Shown here: positions 48,440-54,559 of the stretch, piece by piece
Layout: each line of letters begins with the position of its first letter
Position numbering within the stretch: position 1 is the first letter of the stretch
Source: Leyella stercorea
Lineage (GTDB): Bacteria > Bacteroidota > Bacteroidia > Bacteroidales > Bacteroidaceae
DNA length: 54,559 bases
Direction: 5' to 3'
NCBI RefSeq assembly: GCF_019052365.1
Contig: NZ_JAHQUY010000011.1
Coordinates: 1-54,559, forward strand
Made by a program: the position numbers and the translations under genes
The notes under the pieces: generated by a model
Seen by the model: the letters and a program-made list of their open reading frames with translations, nothing else
Database searches by the model: none
Told to the model about the DNA's origin: nothing

Positions 48440-48532
48440 TTAGTAATTTGTAATATGCTCTGCGTACATTATTTTTCGCATAAGGCGGTCTATTTCTTTA
48501 TCTGATGCTACATGGTCTATTGGGTAGCGCAT
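48440..48532 (-). CDS. Possible 30-residue protein
   Basis: A short frame (MRYPIDHVASDKEIDRLMRK...) in an otherwise empty 140-base gap of this dense operon. It reads as one helix. Only position and plausible sequence support it. Confidence 0.3.
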   Translation of the reverse strand: MRYPIDHVASDKEIDRLMRKIMYAEHITNY

Positions 48533-48541
48533 AAAGTTTCC

Positions 48542-48691
48542 CTAATCACTTTGCTTTTGAATATCACCATTGGAACCCATACCAATCAAACACCCATATC
48601 CGTCACCATTTTTATAGCCATCATGGATAAATATACTTCCATCACTTGTTACAAGAAATTCTCCTCTTTTAAATTCGCTCCTTTTTAACAT
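48542..48691 (-). CDS. Small hypothetical protein
   Basis: A 49-residue Gly/Asp-rich protein started at MLKRSEFKRGEFLV, downstream of the hairpin at 48709-48733. A longer start at 48724 would place its first codons inside that hairpin. It has a beta-strand pattern (EFLVTSDGSIFIHDG). No family is recognised. Confidence 0.5.
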   Translation of the reverse strand: MLKRSEFKRGEFLVTSDGSIFIHDGYKNGDGYGCLIGMGSNGDIQKQSD

Positions 48692-48708
48692 ATTTCTCTT
48701 CTTTTTTA

Positions 48709-48733
48709 CTCTCCCCACTGTCACTGGGGAGAG
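48709..48733. repeat. Intergenic hairpin
   Basis: CTCTCCCCA (48709-48717) pairs perfectly with TGGGGAGAG (48725-48733) around CTGTCAC. On the minus strand it follows the anti-defence fusion gene. The bases after it on that strand are A-rich, not T-rich, so it is not a classical terminator. It may set mRNA stability or act as a processing site. Confidence 0.6.
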
Positions 48734-48738
48734 AGTTA

Positions 48739-49458
48739 TTATTCAGTTACCAACTCCCAGTCCTCTGCAAATACATCACTCGAAGACGGAACCCAAGAGT
48801 CGGCACGTCCGTCTGGGTGAATTATGAGCATCTGATTAGTGTAAGCGATGTGTGGTTCAGCACGTGCCATAATGATGTCTTTGACAGACTGAGGAAGTGA
48901 CTGCATGTTAGGGATAATGTCGGCTGAAATACGAGCAGGTACTTGCTTGACAACAAATAAACCTTTGCCATTCCAACCAGCCCTGCGGACAGCCATACCT
49001 GCTTTAAGGTAAAGTACTGCCGTGCCGAATGTAAAATTAGATTGCTTAAAATTCATCTTATTTGCCTTTATAAATCTGTCTGCCAAGACAAGGTAATATT
49101 GCCCCATCACCCCTCTTTGCACAGTCAACAAAGCACGAGAAAGTGCGTCTAAAGCACTGAACTCATCCGAAGAAAAAAAGTTATCGCATTTTTTCATGCG
49201 TTTTTCAAGGTCTTCGAGTTCAAGAAGCATTCTGTTGACAAACGTTTCTGACGGCTTGTAAGCCTTCTCGAATACATCTGCTGGCGACCACGACTGATAG
49301 CCACCCTCGTACTCAACGAGATAGCCAGCCTTATCCGTTTCACACTCAGAGGGTCTTACATCCTCTTTCAAGAGCTTGCGCTCGTAGGCTTCACCCATTG
49401 TCATAGGCATAGCCTTCACTGTCTTAGTTCCAGTGTACAGTTTCATTTGTTCGTTCAT
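48739..49458 (-). CDS. Predicted anti-defence sponge: Acb2-like hairpin plus Tad2-like (DUF2829) domain
   Basis: A 239-residue protein in three parts. Residues 5-70 form a phage domain with KAMPMT and GYQSWSPADVFEKAY. Residues 72-133 are two helices with the Acb2/Tad1-hairpin pattern (FVNRMLLELEDLEKR, SDEFSALDALSRALL, QRGVMGQYYLVLADRFI). Residues 142-239 match DUF2829: FGTAVLYLKAGMAVRRAGWNGKG, then QMLIIHPDGRADSWVPSSSDVFAEDW. Tad2 (DUF2829) binds the TIR-derived signal of Thoeris, and Acb2 binds CBASS cyclic nucleotides. This protein may soak up both. MKLY at codon 5 is an alternative start. Confidence 0.8.
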   Translation of the reverse strand: MNEQMKLYTGTKTVKAMPMTMGEAYERKLLKEDVRPSECETDKAGYLVEYEGGYQSWSPADVFEKAYKPSETFVNRMLLELEDLEKRMKKCDNFFSSDEFSALDALSRALLTVQRGVMGQYYLVLADRFIKANKMNFKQSNFTFGTAVLYLKAGMAVRRAGWNGKGLFVVKQVPARISADIIPNMQSLPQSVKDIIMARAEPHIAYTNQMLIIHPDGRADSWVPSSSDVFAEDWELVTE

Positions 49459-49463
49459 AATGT

Positions 49464-50093
49464 TTATTTTACAAGTTCAAAATCGTAAACGAATACCCAA
49501 GGATTGCTCTCCCATGTGTCCTTGCCGCTGATTTTGTCTATCAAAGCAGCGTAGGCTTCTTTCGCTGTTCTGAACGAGGAATTGGCAAGACCGTGATACA
49601 AATACGTTGTACCTTCAAGCCCTACGTTGTCGTCACGCCAAATGCCTTCTTTCAGACAGTCTTCTTCACTGATGTCTTGCAGACGTTCTACGCGGATGTT
49701 GGTGATGCAAATATGATGGGGCATAAGGTCTGCCTTAACAAACATCTTGTTCTTCCAACCTGGTTGTTTTATCAACTCCGCAGCAAGTTCTACTGGCATA
49801 TCTAAAGCAATATCCTTATATTTTTGCGCCATAGCTACCACCTCGCCGACTTTGTAACGTGAAGACGACAATGCGTAATCAAGCATCTGCTCAAGCATAT
49901 ATCCTTGAGCTTCGTAGAGTTGTCTATTACATGCCCTTTCCCAAGCGCGAACGTCCTCATTTGACCACCCTTCGCAGGTCACCAATCTTTGAAAAAACAT
50001 TGTGGGATTTAGCATTCTCCTGGTCTGCGTCTTTCGACATTCAAGTACGGCTTGTGTTAAGCCGCACTTGTCGTTGAACATAATCTTCTTCAT
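49464..50093 (-). CDS. ASCH-like phage protein
   Basis: A 209-residue protein beginning MKKIMFNDKCGLTQAVLECRKTQTRRM, the Lys/Arg-rich T-R-R start of ASCH/PUA-like phage proteins. It then has YKVGEVVAMAQ, MFVKADLMPHHICITNIRVERLQDISEEDCLKEGI and a closing NPWVFVYDFELV. ASCH domains bind RNA, and the target is unknown here. It ends five bases before the anti-defence fusion gene. Confidence 0.75.
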   Translation of the reverse strand: MKKIMFNDKCGLTQAVLECRKTQTRRMLNPTMFFQRLVTCEGWSNEDVRAWERACNRQLYEAQGYMLEQMLDYALSSSRYKVGEVVAMAQKYKDIALDMPVELAAELIKQPGWKNKMFVKADLMPHHICITNIRVERLQDISEEDCLKEGIWRDDNVGLEGTTYLYHGLANSSFRTAKEAYAALIDKISGKDTWESNPWVFVYDFELVK

Positions 50094-50118
50094 GCTCTAT
50101 ATTTTCGTTAAGACATTA

Positions 50119-50397
50119 TTACTTATTCTTCTGCTTCATAAGATTCTCCCTTTCCTGCTGCATCTTTTTCAAGCGAATAGCCAACTTATTGTCGGTGCCA
50201 TACTGCTTGAAGAGTAGATGCGACTTATACTTCTCTGCACAAACGAAAAGAAGGAGTAAGAGGACGTTAAACACTACAACCAAGAGAATGGGCAGCATAA
50301 CCAACCACCACGACCAACTGATTGCTCCGCAGAGTTTCATTACGATGAAGGCTACCTGAAGCGATGCCATCATAAAATCAATAATACCAAATTTCAT
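50119..50397 (-). CDS. Small membrane protein
   Basis: A 92-residue protein with two hydrophobic segments (about 8-27 and 30-53) and a basic, Gln/Glu-rich cytoplasmic tail (about 55-92). It has no recognised family. It lies between operon genes with short spacers. Confidence 0.6.
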   Translation of the reverse strand: MKFGIIDFMMASLQVAFIVMKLCGAISWSWWLVMLPILLVVVFNVLLLLLFVCAEKYKSHLLFKQYGTDNKLAIRLKKMQQERENLMKQKNK

Positions 50398-50404
50398 ATC
50401 TCGT

Positions 50405-50812
50405 TTATACTTTTAGTTCTGCGTTCAAGCCCAACGCCCAAAGGATATGTTGGAGTTCGTGAGCGTATTGTATTTCTCTTAACTTTTTGCAGTCGAGGTA
50501 GGCGGCAAACTTATTTTCTTCGACCTCGTACACGATATTGATGCCGAGGTCGTAATGATAGAAGTCGTACCATTCAGAAGCGCCGTCCTTTTGATGCTGC
50601 TCCTCCTTAAAGCCGTTCTTTTCGAGGAGTTCAAGAGTAAGGTGAATAGGGCTAATGTCCATAGTATAGCCATTATTGTCGTTGTTTATCTCTTTAACGG
50701 ATGCACCACGTGCTCCTTGCATTAAAGATTGAACAATACACAACTTAACTGCGCCTGATACCGTCTTCACCTTCACAATATCGCCAATGCGCAAATCTTC
50801 TGGTTTAATCAT
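50405..50812 (-). CDS. Hypothetical protein with N-terminal beta-barrel-like domain
   Basis: A 135-residue protein. The first 55 residues (LRIGDIVKVKTVSGAVKLCIVQ) resemble a small barrel. The second half (LELLEKNGFKEEQ ... YAHELQHILWALGL) is alpha-beta. The ending YAHELQHILWALGLN is a recurrent closing motif of gut Bacteroides phage proteins. Function unknown. Its start overlaps the stop of the 43-residue gene. Confidence 0.65.
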   Translation of the reverse strand: MIKPEDLRIGDIVKVKTVSGAVKLCIVQSLMQGARGASVKEINNDNNGYTMDISPIHLTLELLEKNGFKEEQHQKDGASEWYDFYHYDLGINIVYEVEENKFAAYLDCKKLREIQYAHELQHILWALGLNAELKV

Positions 50813-50940
50813 TTATTAGCACCCTTTCTTCTTCTGTTTGAGTTTTGAAGCGCCTGTCCGTAATCCTTTGGGGAGGCTACTGCGTCTGGAATAACATTAC
50901 ATACTGATGGCAAATAATAAAGCTGGTTTACAAATCTCAT
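50809..50940 (-). CDS. Very small hypothetical protein
   Basis: A 43-residue frame (MRFVNQLYYLPSVC...) coupled by ATGA overlaps at both ends. It ends in a basic stretch (NSNRRRKGANK). The perfect four-base overlaps with both neighbours support it. Confidence 0.55.
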   Translation of the reverse strand: MRFVNQLYYLPSVCNVIPDAVASPKDYGQALQNSNRRRKGANK

Positions 50941-51263
50941 TTCTCACCTCCTTTCGGCAGCAAGTCCTCTATGTAACACCATTCTATCACGCCCCACCAT
51001 TTGCAGTTTTTATCGTAATCCATAGGGTTGTACACAACGCCAACATGATAATGCTTTGAACTATTCGATTCTGCCAAGAAAATGAAAGCATTTCCCTTTT
51101 CGGGCATTTCGCTTGCGTCGTGCCAAAGAGCTTTCTTAAACCATTCAACGCCATCTTCAAACGAGGCGCGACACGCTTCTTCTCTATCCAATGTGCTACG
51201 ACACGGATTGAAATAATCAGCATTCATAATTGCTGCTTCTTGTATTTTCTTTTCGTCAATCAT
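50937..51263 (-). CDS. Hypothetical protein
   Basis: A 108-residue alpha-beta protein: an N-terminal helix (KKIQEAAIMNADYF), then a GVEWFKKALW segment followed by WHDASEMPEKGNAFIFL and CYIEDLLPKGG. It looks like a common small phage protein of gut Bacteroidales. Its function is unknown. It overlaps both neighbours by four bases. Confidence 0.6.
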   Translation of the reverse strand: MIDEKKIQEAAIMNADYFNPCRSTLDREEACRASFEDGVEWFKKALWHDASEMPEKGNAFIFLAESNSSKHYHVGVVYNPMDYDKNCKWWGVIEWCYIEDLLPKGGEK

Positions 51264-51811
51264 AATAGTTTCGTTTTAAAGTTATCGTAAATGTTCAAGT
51301 CGTTCCACCATTCTTCTCTGCCGAGTTCAACGTACCTGTTTTCGGGCATCTTGTGCTTTGCAACTGCCTTTATCCACTCGTTTGGAACAAACGCGTTGAA
51401 CGATTGCAAACCGCTGTTTTTCTTCGTCTTGCCGACTACCTTGCCCCCGATGTAGAGATAAAGCGGATGATATTCGCCTTCGAAGCGGTAGCAGAGAGCT
51501 TGGAGCTGCTTGTGCTCTATCTCGCTGTAAAATGTCACCATGTAGCGGTTCCCTCGATGTAGCGCAGCGAGTGCGTGCATAAAGTCCTCGTAGCCGAAAT
51601 GCGTGTTCTTCTTGCCGTTCAGCTCGTAGAAGTATCGCTCGAAGATGTCGCGTCGCATATAGAACCAGAAGTAGTCCATATCGTCGTCTGACATCTGCGG
51701 AATTGACTTATACACAATCTCCTGCCAAACGTGCTGTCGGAGGTGAGAACCACTTGCGAAGCCCTCAACTGCATAAAGGAAGTCGTGTCTATCTAAAGAA
51801 AGATTTATCAT
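51260..51811 (-). CDS. Hypothetical protein
   Basis: A 183-residue protein started at MINLSLDRHDFLYAVE, three bases after the upstream stop. A frame starting at 51871 would overlap the upstream gene by 58 bases. It is Tyr/Phe/His rich, with WFYMRRDIFERYFYEL (about 50-65) and EHKQLQALCYRFEGEY. No family is recognised. Confidence 0.6.
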   Translation of the reverse strand: MINLSLDRHDFLYAVEGFASGSHLRQHVWQEIVYKSIPQMSDDDMDYFWFYMRRDIFERYFYELNGKKNTHFGYEDFMHALAALHRGNRYMVTFYSEIEHKQLQALCYRFEGEYHPLYLYIGGKVVGKTKKNSGLQSFNAFVPNEWIKAVAKHKMPENRYVELGREEWWNDLNIYDNFKTKLL

Positions 51812-51813
51812 AC

Positions 51814-52065
51814 TTAGAATTTTTCTCTTATTTTCTGATATTGCTTGACAAATGTCTTTTCCGTTACCCATGCGCTGTATTGTGTGCGGAAGTAACGCTT
51901 GGGCTTGCCTGAAACAAGCCCTGTTGCGTCACGAGGAGTGTGCACGCTCATATATATCTTTGGCACGATGTCCGTTGACACATACGATGTGATATACTCG
52001 TCCGCAAAAGCGATATGTCCTGTCTCGCGGAACTTAACATTTGCAAGTGAGAAGTCTTTTGCCAT
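51814..52065 (-). CDS. Small hypothetical protein
   Basis: An 83-residue protein with strand-like segments (ANVKFRETGHIAFADEYITSYVS, KIYMSVHTPRDATG) and a helical basic end (KTFVKQYQKIREKF). The function is unknown. It lies between two genes with under ten bases of spacing. Confidence 0.55.
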   Translation of the reverse strand: MAKDFSLANVKFRETGHIAFADEYITSYVSTDIVPKIYMSVHTPRDATGLVSGKPKRYFRTQYSAWVTEKTFVKQYQKIREKF

Positions 52066-52072
52066 ATTAGCG

Positions 52073-52789
52073 TTATTTGGAATTGTTTGTTGTGCCTAAC
52101 AGATGTTGATTGCCCTCATAAGGGATGCAGCACTTGTAGACACTTGATAAACAGACGTAAGGGCATTGCTTATTGAATGTGTTGTAGTGAGAGAAGAGTT
52201 CACAACGCCATACGCTATCTTCGTTGCATCTCACTAACACCTCTTGGAACGGCTTGAATGAACACTTAGGTTCAACAACCTTAACAGGCTCTACTTGCAA
52301 CGTTTCAGGGTTGTATTTGCCGCCGTAATGCTTCTCTGCTGCTGCGATAAACAATGTTTTTTGTTCATCATTTGCCTTTACGAAACATTCTGTGTCGCAA
52401 ACTTCCTCTTCGCCAAAGGTGTGGTCTTTGTAGTAGTTGATTGTGGTATTAAACTCCGTGTAATCATCATTTGCCCAACACTCAAATACAGCGTACATTT
52501 GGCTGGGCGGATTATACACAATATCACCACGCTTGAAGAACTTGTCCCAACAACGCATTTTGGCAGAAGGAAAGAGCAAACACTTCGCGTCTTCAAAACC
52601 ATCGACATAATGTCCGTTTTTTGTAAAGCCTACCAAAGTATCCGCAGAGGTTAAAAGAATAATCGGGTATGTTTTCCAGTCAGAGGTACAAACCTCATCG
52701 AGATTACATTCGCCAAACAGCGGCGAATACAGCTTTGTGTCTTTTGGCATATCGCGGAGTATTTCCGCAATGTTAATCTTGTTCTCCAT
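52073..52789 (-). CDS. Hypothetical phage protein, recurrent in gut Bacteroidales phages
   Basis: A 238-residue protein started at MENKINIAEILRDMPKDTKLYSPLFGECNLDEV. It has CLLFPSAKMRCWDKFFKRGDIVYN in the middle and a C-terminal EVLVRCNEDSVWRCELFSHYN repeat-like module. The second module (about 190-230) looks like a domain that often recurs in multiple copies in such proteins. The layout is familiar from Bacteroides phages but no function is known. It overlaps the previous gene by 17 bases. Confidence 0.65.
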   Translation of the reverse strand: MENKINIAEILRDMPKDTKLYSPLFGECNLDEVCTSDWKTYPIILLTSADTLVGFTKNGHYVDGFEDAKCLLFPSAKMRCWDKFFKRGDIVYNPPSQMYAVFECWANDDYTEFNTTINYYKDHTFGEEEVCDTECFVKANDEQKTLFIAAAEKHYGGKYNPETLQVEPVKVVEPKCSFKPFQEVLVRCNEDSVWRCELFSHYNTFNKQCPYVCLSSVYKCCIPYEGNQHLLGTTNNSK

Positions 52790-52976
52790 TTTCTTGCTCC
52801 GTTTCTTTTGATTCGTATTTACGTATGTAGGCTTCAATTATTGCCTGCTGTAAGCCTATAAGTTTCAGCGCCTCTCGGTAGTCCGCCTTCAACTTGTTGT
52901 ATATCGAATTTCTACCAGTGAAGTACCACATACCACAAACGCAGGCAAAACAAAGGGTAAATAATGCTATTCCCAT
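52773..52976 (-). CDS. Small membrane-anchored coiled-coil protein
   Basis: A 67-residue protein with one hydrophobic segment (about 3-20) and a charged helix (about 27-60). The end is Glu/Gln rich. A type I-like membrane anchor with a cytoplasmic or periplasmic helix is likely. Function unknown. Confidence 0.55.
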   Translation of the reverse strand: MGIALFTLCFACVCGMWYFTGRNSIYNKLKADYREALKLIGLQQAIIEAYIRKYESKETEQENGEQD

Positions 52977-52977
52977 G

Positions 52978-53316
52978 TTATTCGGTTTTAAAATTGTTGA
53001 TGTTGTAAATAGTTGTTACTATCGGATGAAGGCTCATGCTACCAAAGCTTGCGTCGCTGTTCGGGTCGTCCTTGAAGCTGTATGTGATTGTACCGCCGAA
53101 GCGCATCATCGTGACTTCAATCTCTCTGCCTTTGTAGTTGTTGTTGAGTCTTGCAACGCCGTCTTTAAGACGGTCGAAAAGCATTTCAGGAGTAAACTTC
53201 TCGCTAAACACAAACTCTGCATTTCTAAAAGTTTTCAACTTGTATGCAAGATCCCGTGTCTTTTTGTTGTGAACGCTACATCTCGGGCATTCGCAGTAAA
53301 ATCTTTCTTCTGTCAT
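52978..53316 (-). CDS. Hypothetical Cys-containing protein
   Basis: A 112-residue protein with FYCECPRCSVH at the start (C-x-C-xx-C pattern), then a beta-rich middle (REIEVTMMRFGGTITYSFKDD). A single zinc site is possible. Function unknown. Confidence 0.55.
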   Translation of the reverse strand: MTEERFYCECPRCSVHNKKTRDLAYKLKTFRNAEFVFSEKFTPEMLFDRLKDGVARLNNNYKGREIEVTMMRFGGTITYSFKDDPNSDASFGSMSLHPIVTTIYNINNFKTE

Positions 53317-53329
53317 ATTTGTTGTATTA

Positions 53330-53515
53330 TTAGTGTCTTAATATGTGCGCCTTCACCACCTTATGAACCAGGTGTGGCTGCGCCTTGTTAAACTCCTCTA
53401 CAAACCAACGTTCGTATTCATCTTGAAAGCGTGGTCTGCGGATTTTTCCAATCTGGGGGGGCAAGATGTCTACGGCAATCTTTCTCCCATTGTCTAATAT
53501 CAGTACGGCTTTCAT
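53330..53515 (-). CDS. Small hypothetical protein
   Basis: A 61-residue protein: a short beta hairpin (AVLILDNGRKIAVDI), then PPQIGKIRRPRFQDEYERWF. Its start overlaps the end of the 54-residue gene by four bases (ATGA). Function unknown. Confidence 0.55.
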   Translation of the reverse strand: MKAVLILDNGRKIAVDILPPQIGKIRRPRFQDEYERWFVEEFNKAQPHLVHKVVKAHILRH

Positions 53516-53676
53516 AGCTTCCCGGTTCTAAACCCTAACTCCTTTGCTATTGCAAGGAAGTCGGAGAGCTTGTCGGGCGATACGCTGGTCTGCTTGCCTT
53601 GCGAACAGACAACACCATCTTCAACCTTGAAGTAGATATTGCCATCCATGTTGATGTAGTAAATCTCACTCTCCAT
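53512..53676 (-). CDS. Small hypothetical protein
   Basis: A 54-residue frame (MESEIYYINMDGNIYFKVEDG...) that ends by ATGA overlap with the next gene and starts one base after the upstream stop. It has a beta hairpin then a helix (DKLSDFLAIAKELGF). Function unknown. Confidence 0.55.
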   Translation of the reverse strand: MESEIYYINMDGNIYFKVEDGVVCSQGKQTSVSPDKLSDFLAIAKELGFRTGKL

Positions 53677-53677
53677 A

Positions 53678-54004
53678 TTACTTCACCTCCATATTGATTA
53701 AGTCGTCAAAATCTTCTTCCGTCTTGCAGTCGTAGCAGTAAGTCAGCGTGCCGTCAGCATCCTTTGTGAGCATCATAATGCTGTTCGTATCGTTCAGCAA
53801 GTCAAGCAGCATATCTGCTCGAGAGAAATAATTTACGTTGTCGTTGATTCTAAGCCAATGTGCGCCAAGAATAAAACTTGTTGTGCGGGAACCCTCTTGT
53901 TCGCTTGTGTTCTCGTCGTAGCGGATAAGAACATAATTGCGTCCTCGTATGATAGCCCACACATCGCGCAGCCTGTTAATAAATTCTTTGATTGTTTTCT
54001 TCAT
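53678..54004 (-). CDS. Hypothetical protein
   Basis: A 108-residue alpha-beta protein: a basic N-terminal helix (KKTIKEFINRLRDVW), strands and a final acidic helix (KTEEDFDDLINMEV). Its sequence shows no motif. It follows the 68-residue gene by 11 bases. Confidence 0.6.
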   Translation of the reverse strand: MKKTIKEFINRLRDVWAIIRGRNYVLIRYDENTSEQEGSRTTSFILGAHWLRINDNVNYFSRADMLLDLLNDTNSIMMLTKDADGTLTYCYDCKTEEDFDDLINMEVK

Positions 54005-54015
54005 ATCTGTTGTTG

Positions 54016-54222
54016 TTACATGTTAAAGTTAATTTCCTCGGCAGAAACTATTTTGAAGTTTGCCACGTTTTTAAAACAAATACTGCCGCTGTCCTTCCTG
54101 ATTATAATCAGTTTTTGATACTTTTTGTTTGGGTACATCGCGGAGATTGTATCAGCCGAAATGATTGTCGGCATACTATCTCCGTGCTCAAAAACCAAAA
54201 GGAAGTATTGTTTGTTTACCAT
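54016..54222 (-). CDS. Small hypothetical protein
   Basis: A 68-residue protein with strands and one helix (MPTIISADTISAMYPNKKY). It lies two bases downstream of the repeat-containing gene. No family is recognised. Confidence 0.55.
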   Translation of the reverse strand: MVNKQYFLLVFEHGDSMPTIISADTISAMYPNKKYQKLIIIRKDSGSICFKNVANFKIVSAEEINFNM

Positions 54223-54224
54223 GT

Positions 54225-54559
54225 TTATTCAACCTCCTCAAATTTGCCGTCTATCAATTTGTAATAGGTGTCTGCCTTAATGCGCTTCCCATCTACCTGT
54301 TCTGTTTTTACGCAAATCGGTTTCCATACATCTTCTATCTTTTTCCATTCGGCAAGAGTTATCCAACTTCCAATAGCAGCCTTTGCTTTAGAGTTGTATC
54401 CTGCGCACATTATGACAGAATCTTTACCACTACTGCCAATCTGAGCGTAGTCGCCCGATGAACCAATCTGAGCGGAGTTGCCCGATGAACCAATCTTAGC
54501 GTAGTAGCCCGATGAACCAATCTGAGCGTAGTCGCCCGATGAACCAATCTGAGCGGAGT
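54225..54559 (-). CDS. Partial gene with tandem 9-residue repeats
   Basis: The gene is open to the window edge, so its N-terminus is missing. The visible part encodes five near-identical units of the type AQIGSSGDY (from the 27-base repeat at 54426-54559) followed by a non-repetitive C-terminus (VIMCAGYNSKAKAAIGSWITLAEW ... YYKLIDGKFEEVE). The internal Met at 54410 is therefore not a likely start. Short Gly/Ser repeats of this length suggest a repetitive beta-solenoid-like surface. Similar gut phage proteins are known to me but without a function. Confidence 0.7.
   Translation of the reverse strand, partial: SAQIGSSGDYAQIGSSGYYAKIGSSGNSAQIGSSGDYAQIGSSGKDSVIMCAGYNSKAKAAIGSWITLAEWKKIEDVWKPICVKTEQVDGKRIKADTYYKLIDGKFEEVE
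54426..54559. repeat. 27-base tandem repeat in coding sequence
   Basis: About five units of 27 bases (plus strand form GCCCGATGAACCAATCTGAG followed by CG and a variable end). Units differ at three or so positions each, all consistent with coding variation (Asp, Tyr, Asn, Ser before Ala). It is not a CRISPR array because there are no spacers. The array continues beyond the window. Confidence 0.85.

Noticed and set aside
1..54559. Idea that TAG is recoded as an amino acid in this phage
   Set aside because: Several well-supported genes end in TAG (for example at 6040, 17897, 28337 and 37716), and only one in-frame TAG was found, at 1453. Recoding would usually place TAG codons in many late genes.
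1..54559. Circular closure of the window
   Set aside because: Joining the right end to base 1 does not continue the repeat-containing gene: reading across gives FFLHSA and a stop within a few codons, so the window is not a simple circle.
54426..54559. CRISPR-like array
   Set aside because: The 27-base units are directly adjacent with no spacers and encode a regular peptide repeat.
1..54559. tRNA genes or integrase
   Set aside because: No cloverleaf-forming sequence with a CCA-type end was noticed, and no tyrosine or serine recombinase signature was seen in any frame. A dedicated search was not possible here.

Overview
The window is a segment of a tailed double-stranded DNA phage or prophage, most likely a siphovirus with a very long tail. 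The host is probably of the Bacteroidales (Bacteroides/Prevotella type): gene starts lack Shine-Dalgarno sequences, recognisable promoters have the Bacteroidetes form TTTG-N20-TAnnTTTG, and many small proteins look like those of gut Bacteroidales phages. No integrase, DNA polymerase, tRNA or ribosomal RNA was recognised, and the right edge cuts a gene, so the genome continues outside the window.

Layout. 1-604 is AT-rich and non-coding with hairpins. 605-8782 (+) is an early/replication block: small proteins, a Nmad1-type protein interrupted by an amber codon, a Rha/KilA-C-like antirepressor, an adenine methylase, a zincin-like protein, dUTPase, a RuvC-like resolvase and a D5/SF3-type helicase. 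It ends at a near-perfect bidirectional terminator. 8834-14136 (-) holds the packaging genes: a possible small terminase, Mu F-like head protein, portal and large terminase. The terminase ATP-binding loop is split by a 217-residue intein with class 3 features. 14277-35223 (+) holds scaffold, head fibre/decoration candidate, capsid, connectors, tail tube, frameshifted tail chaperones, a 2472-residue tape measure, baseplate proteins and a receptor-binding fibre. The tip of the fibre is the variable repeat of a diversity-generating retroelement (DGR). Avd, the template repeat and the reverse transcriptase follow at 35318-37097. The template and variable repeats differ at ten positions, all of them template adenines.

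37102-39835 (+) carries a fibre-associated protein, a lysis module (DUF5675-like candidate lytic protein, holin, spanin-like protein) and a membrane protein. 40027-43293 (+) is an accessory cassette bracketed by two paralogous membrane proteins, with a DNA-binding protein and an operator-rich promoter region. A second bidirectional terminator separates it from 43365-54559 (-). That long, tightly packed operon of about 30 mostly small genes includes a RlmN/Cfr-like radical SAM enzyme, a DUF4406-like protein, an HNH homing endonuclease, two YopX-like proteins and an ASCH-like protein. It also encodes a predicted Acb2-like plus Tad2-like fusion that may sequester host immune signal nucleotides. 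The last gene, cut by the window edge, encodes 9-residue tandem repeats.

Most notable are the class 3 intein in the terminase P-loop, the DGR with its flanking RNA structures, the predicted double anti-defence protein, the phage RlmN-like enzyme, and the amber-interrupted early gene.
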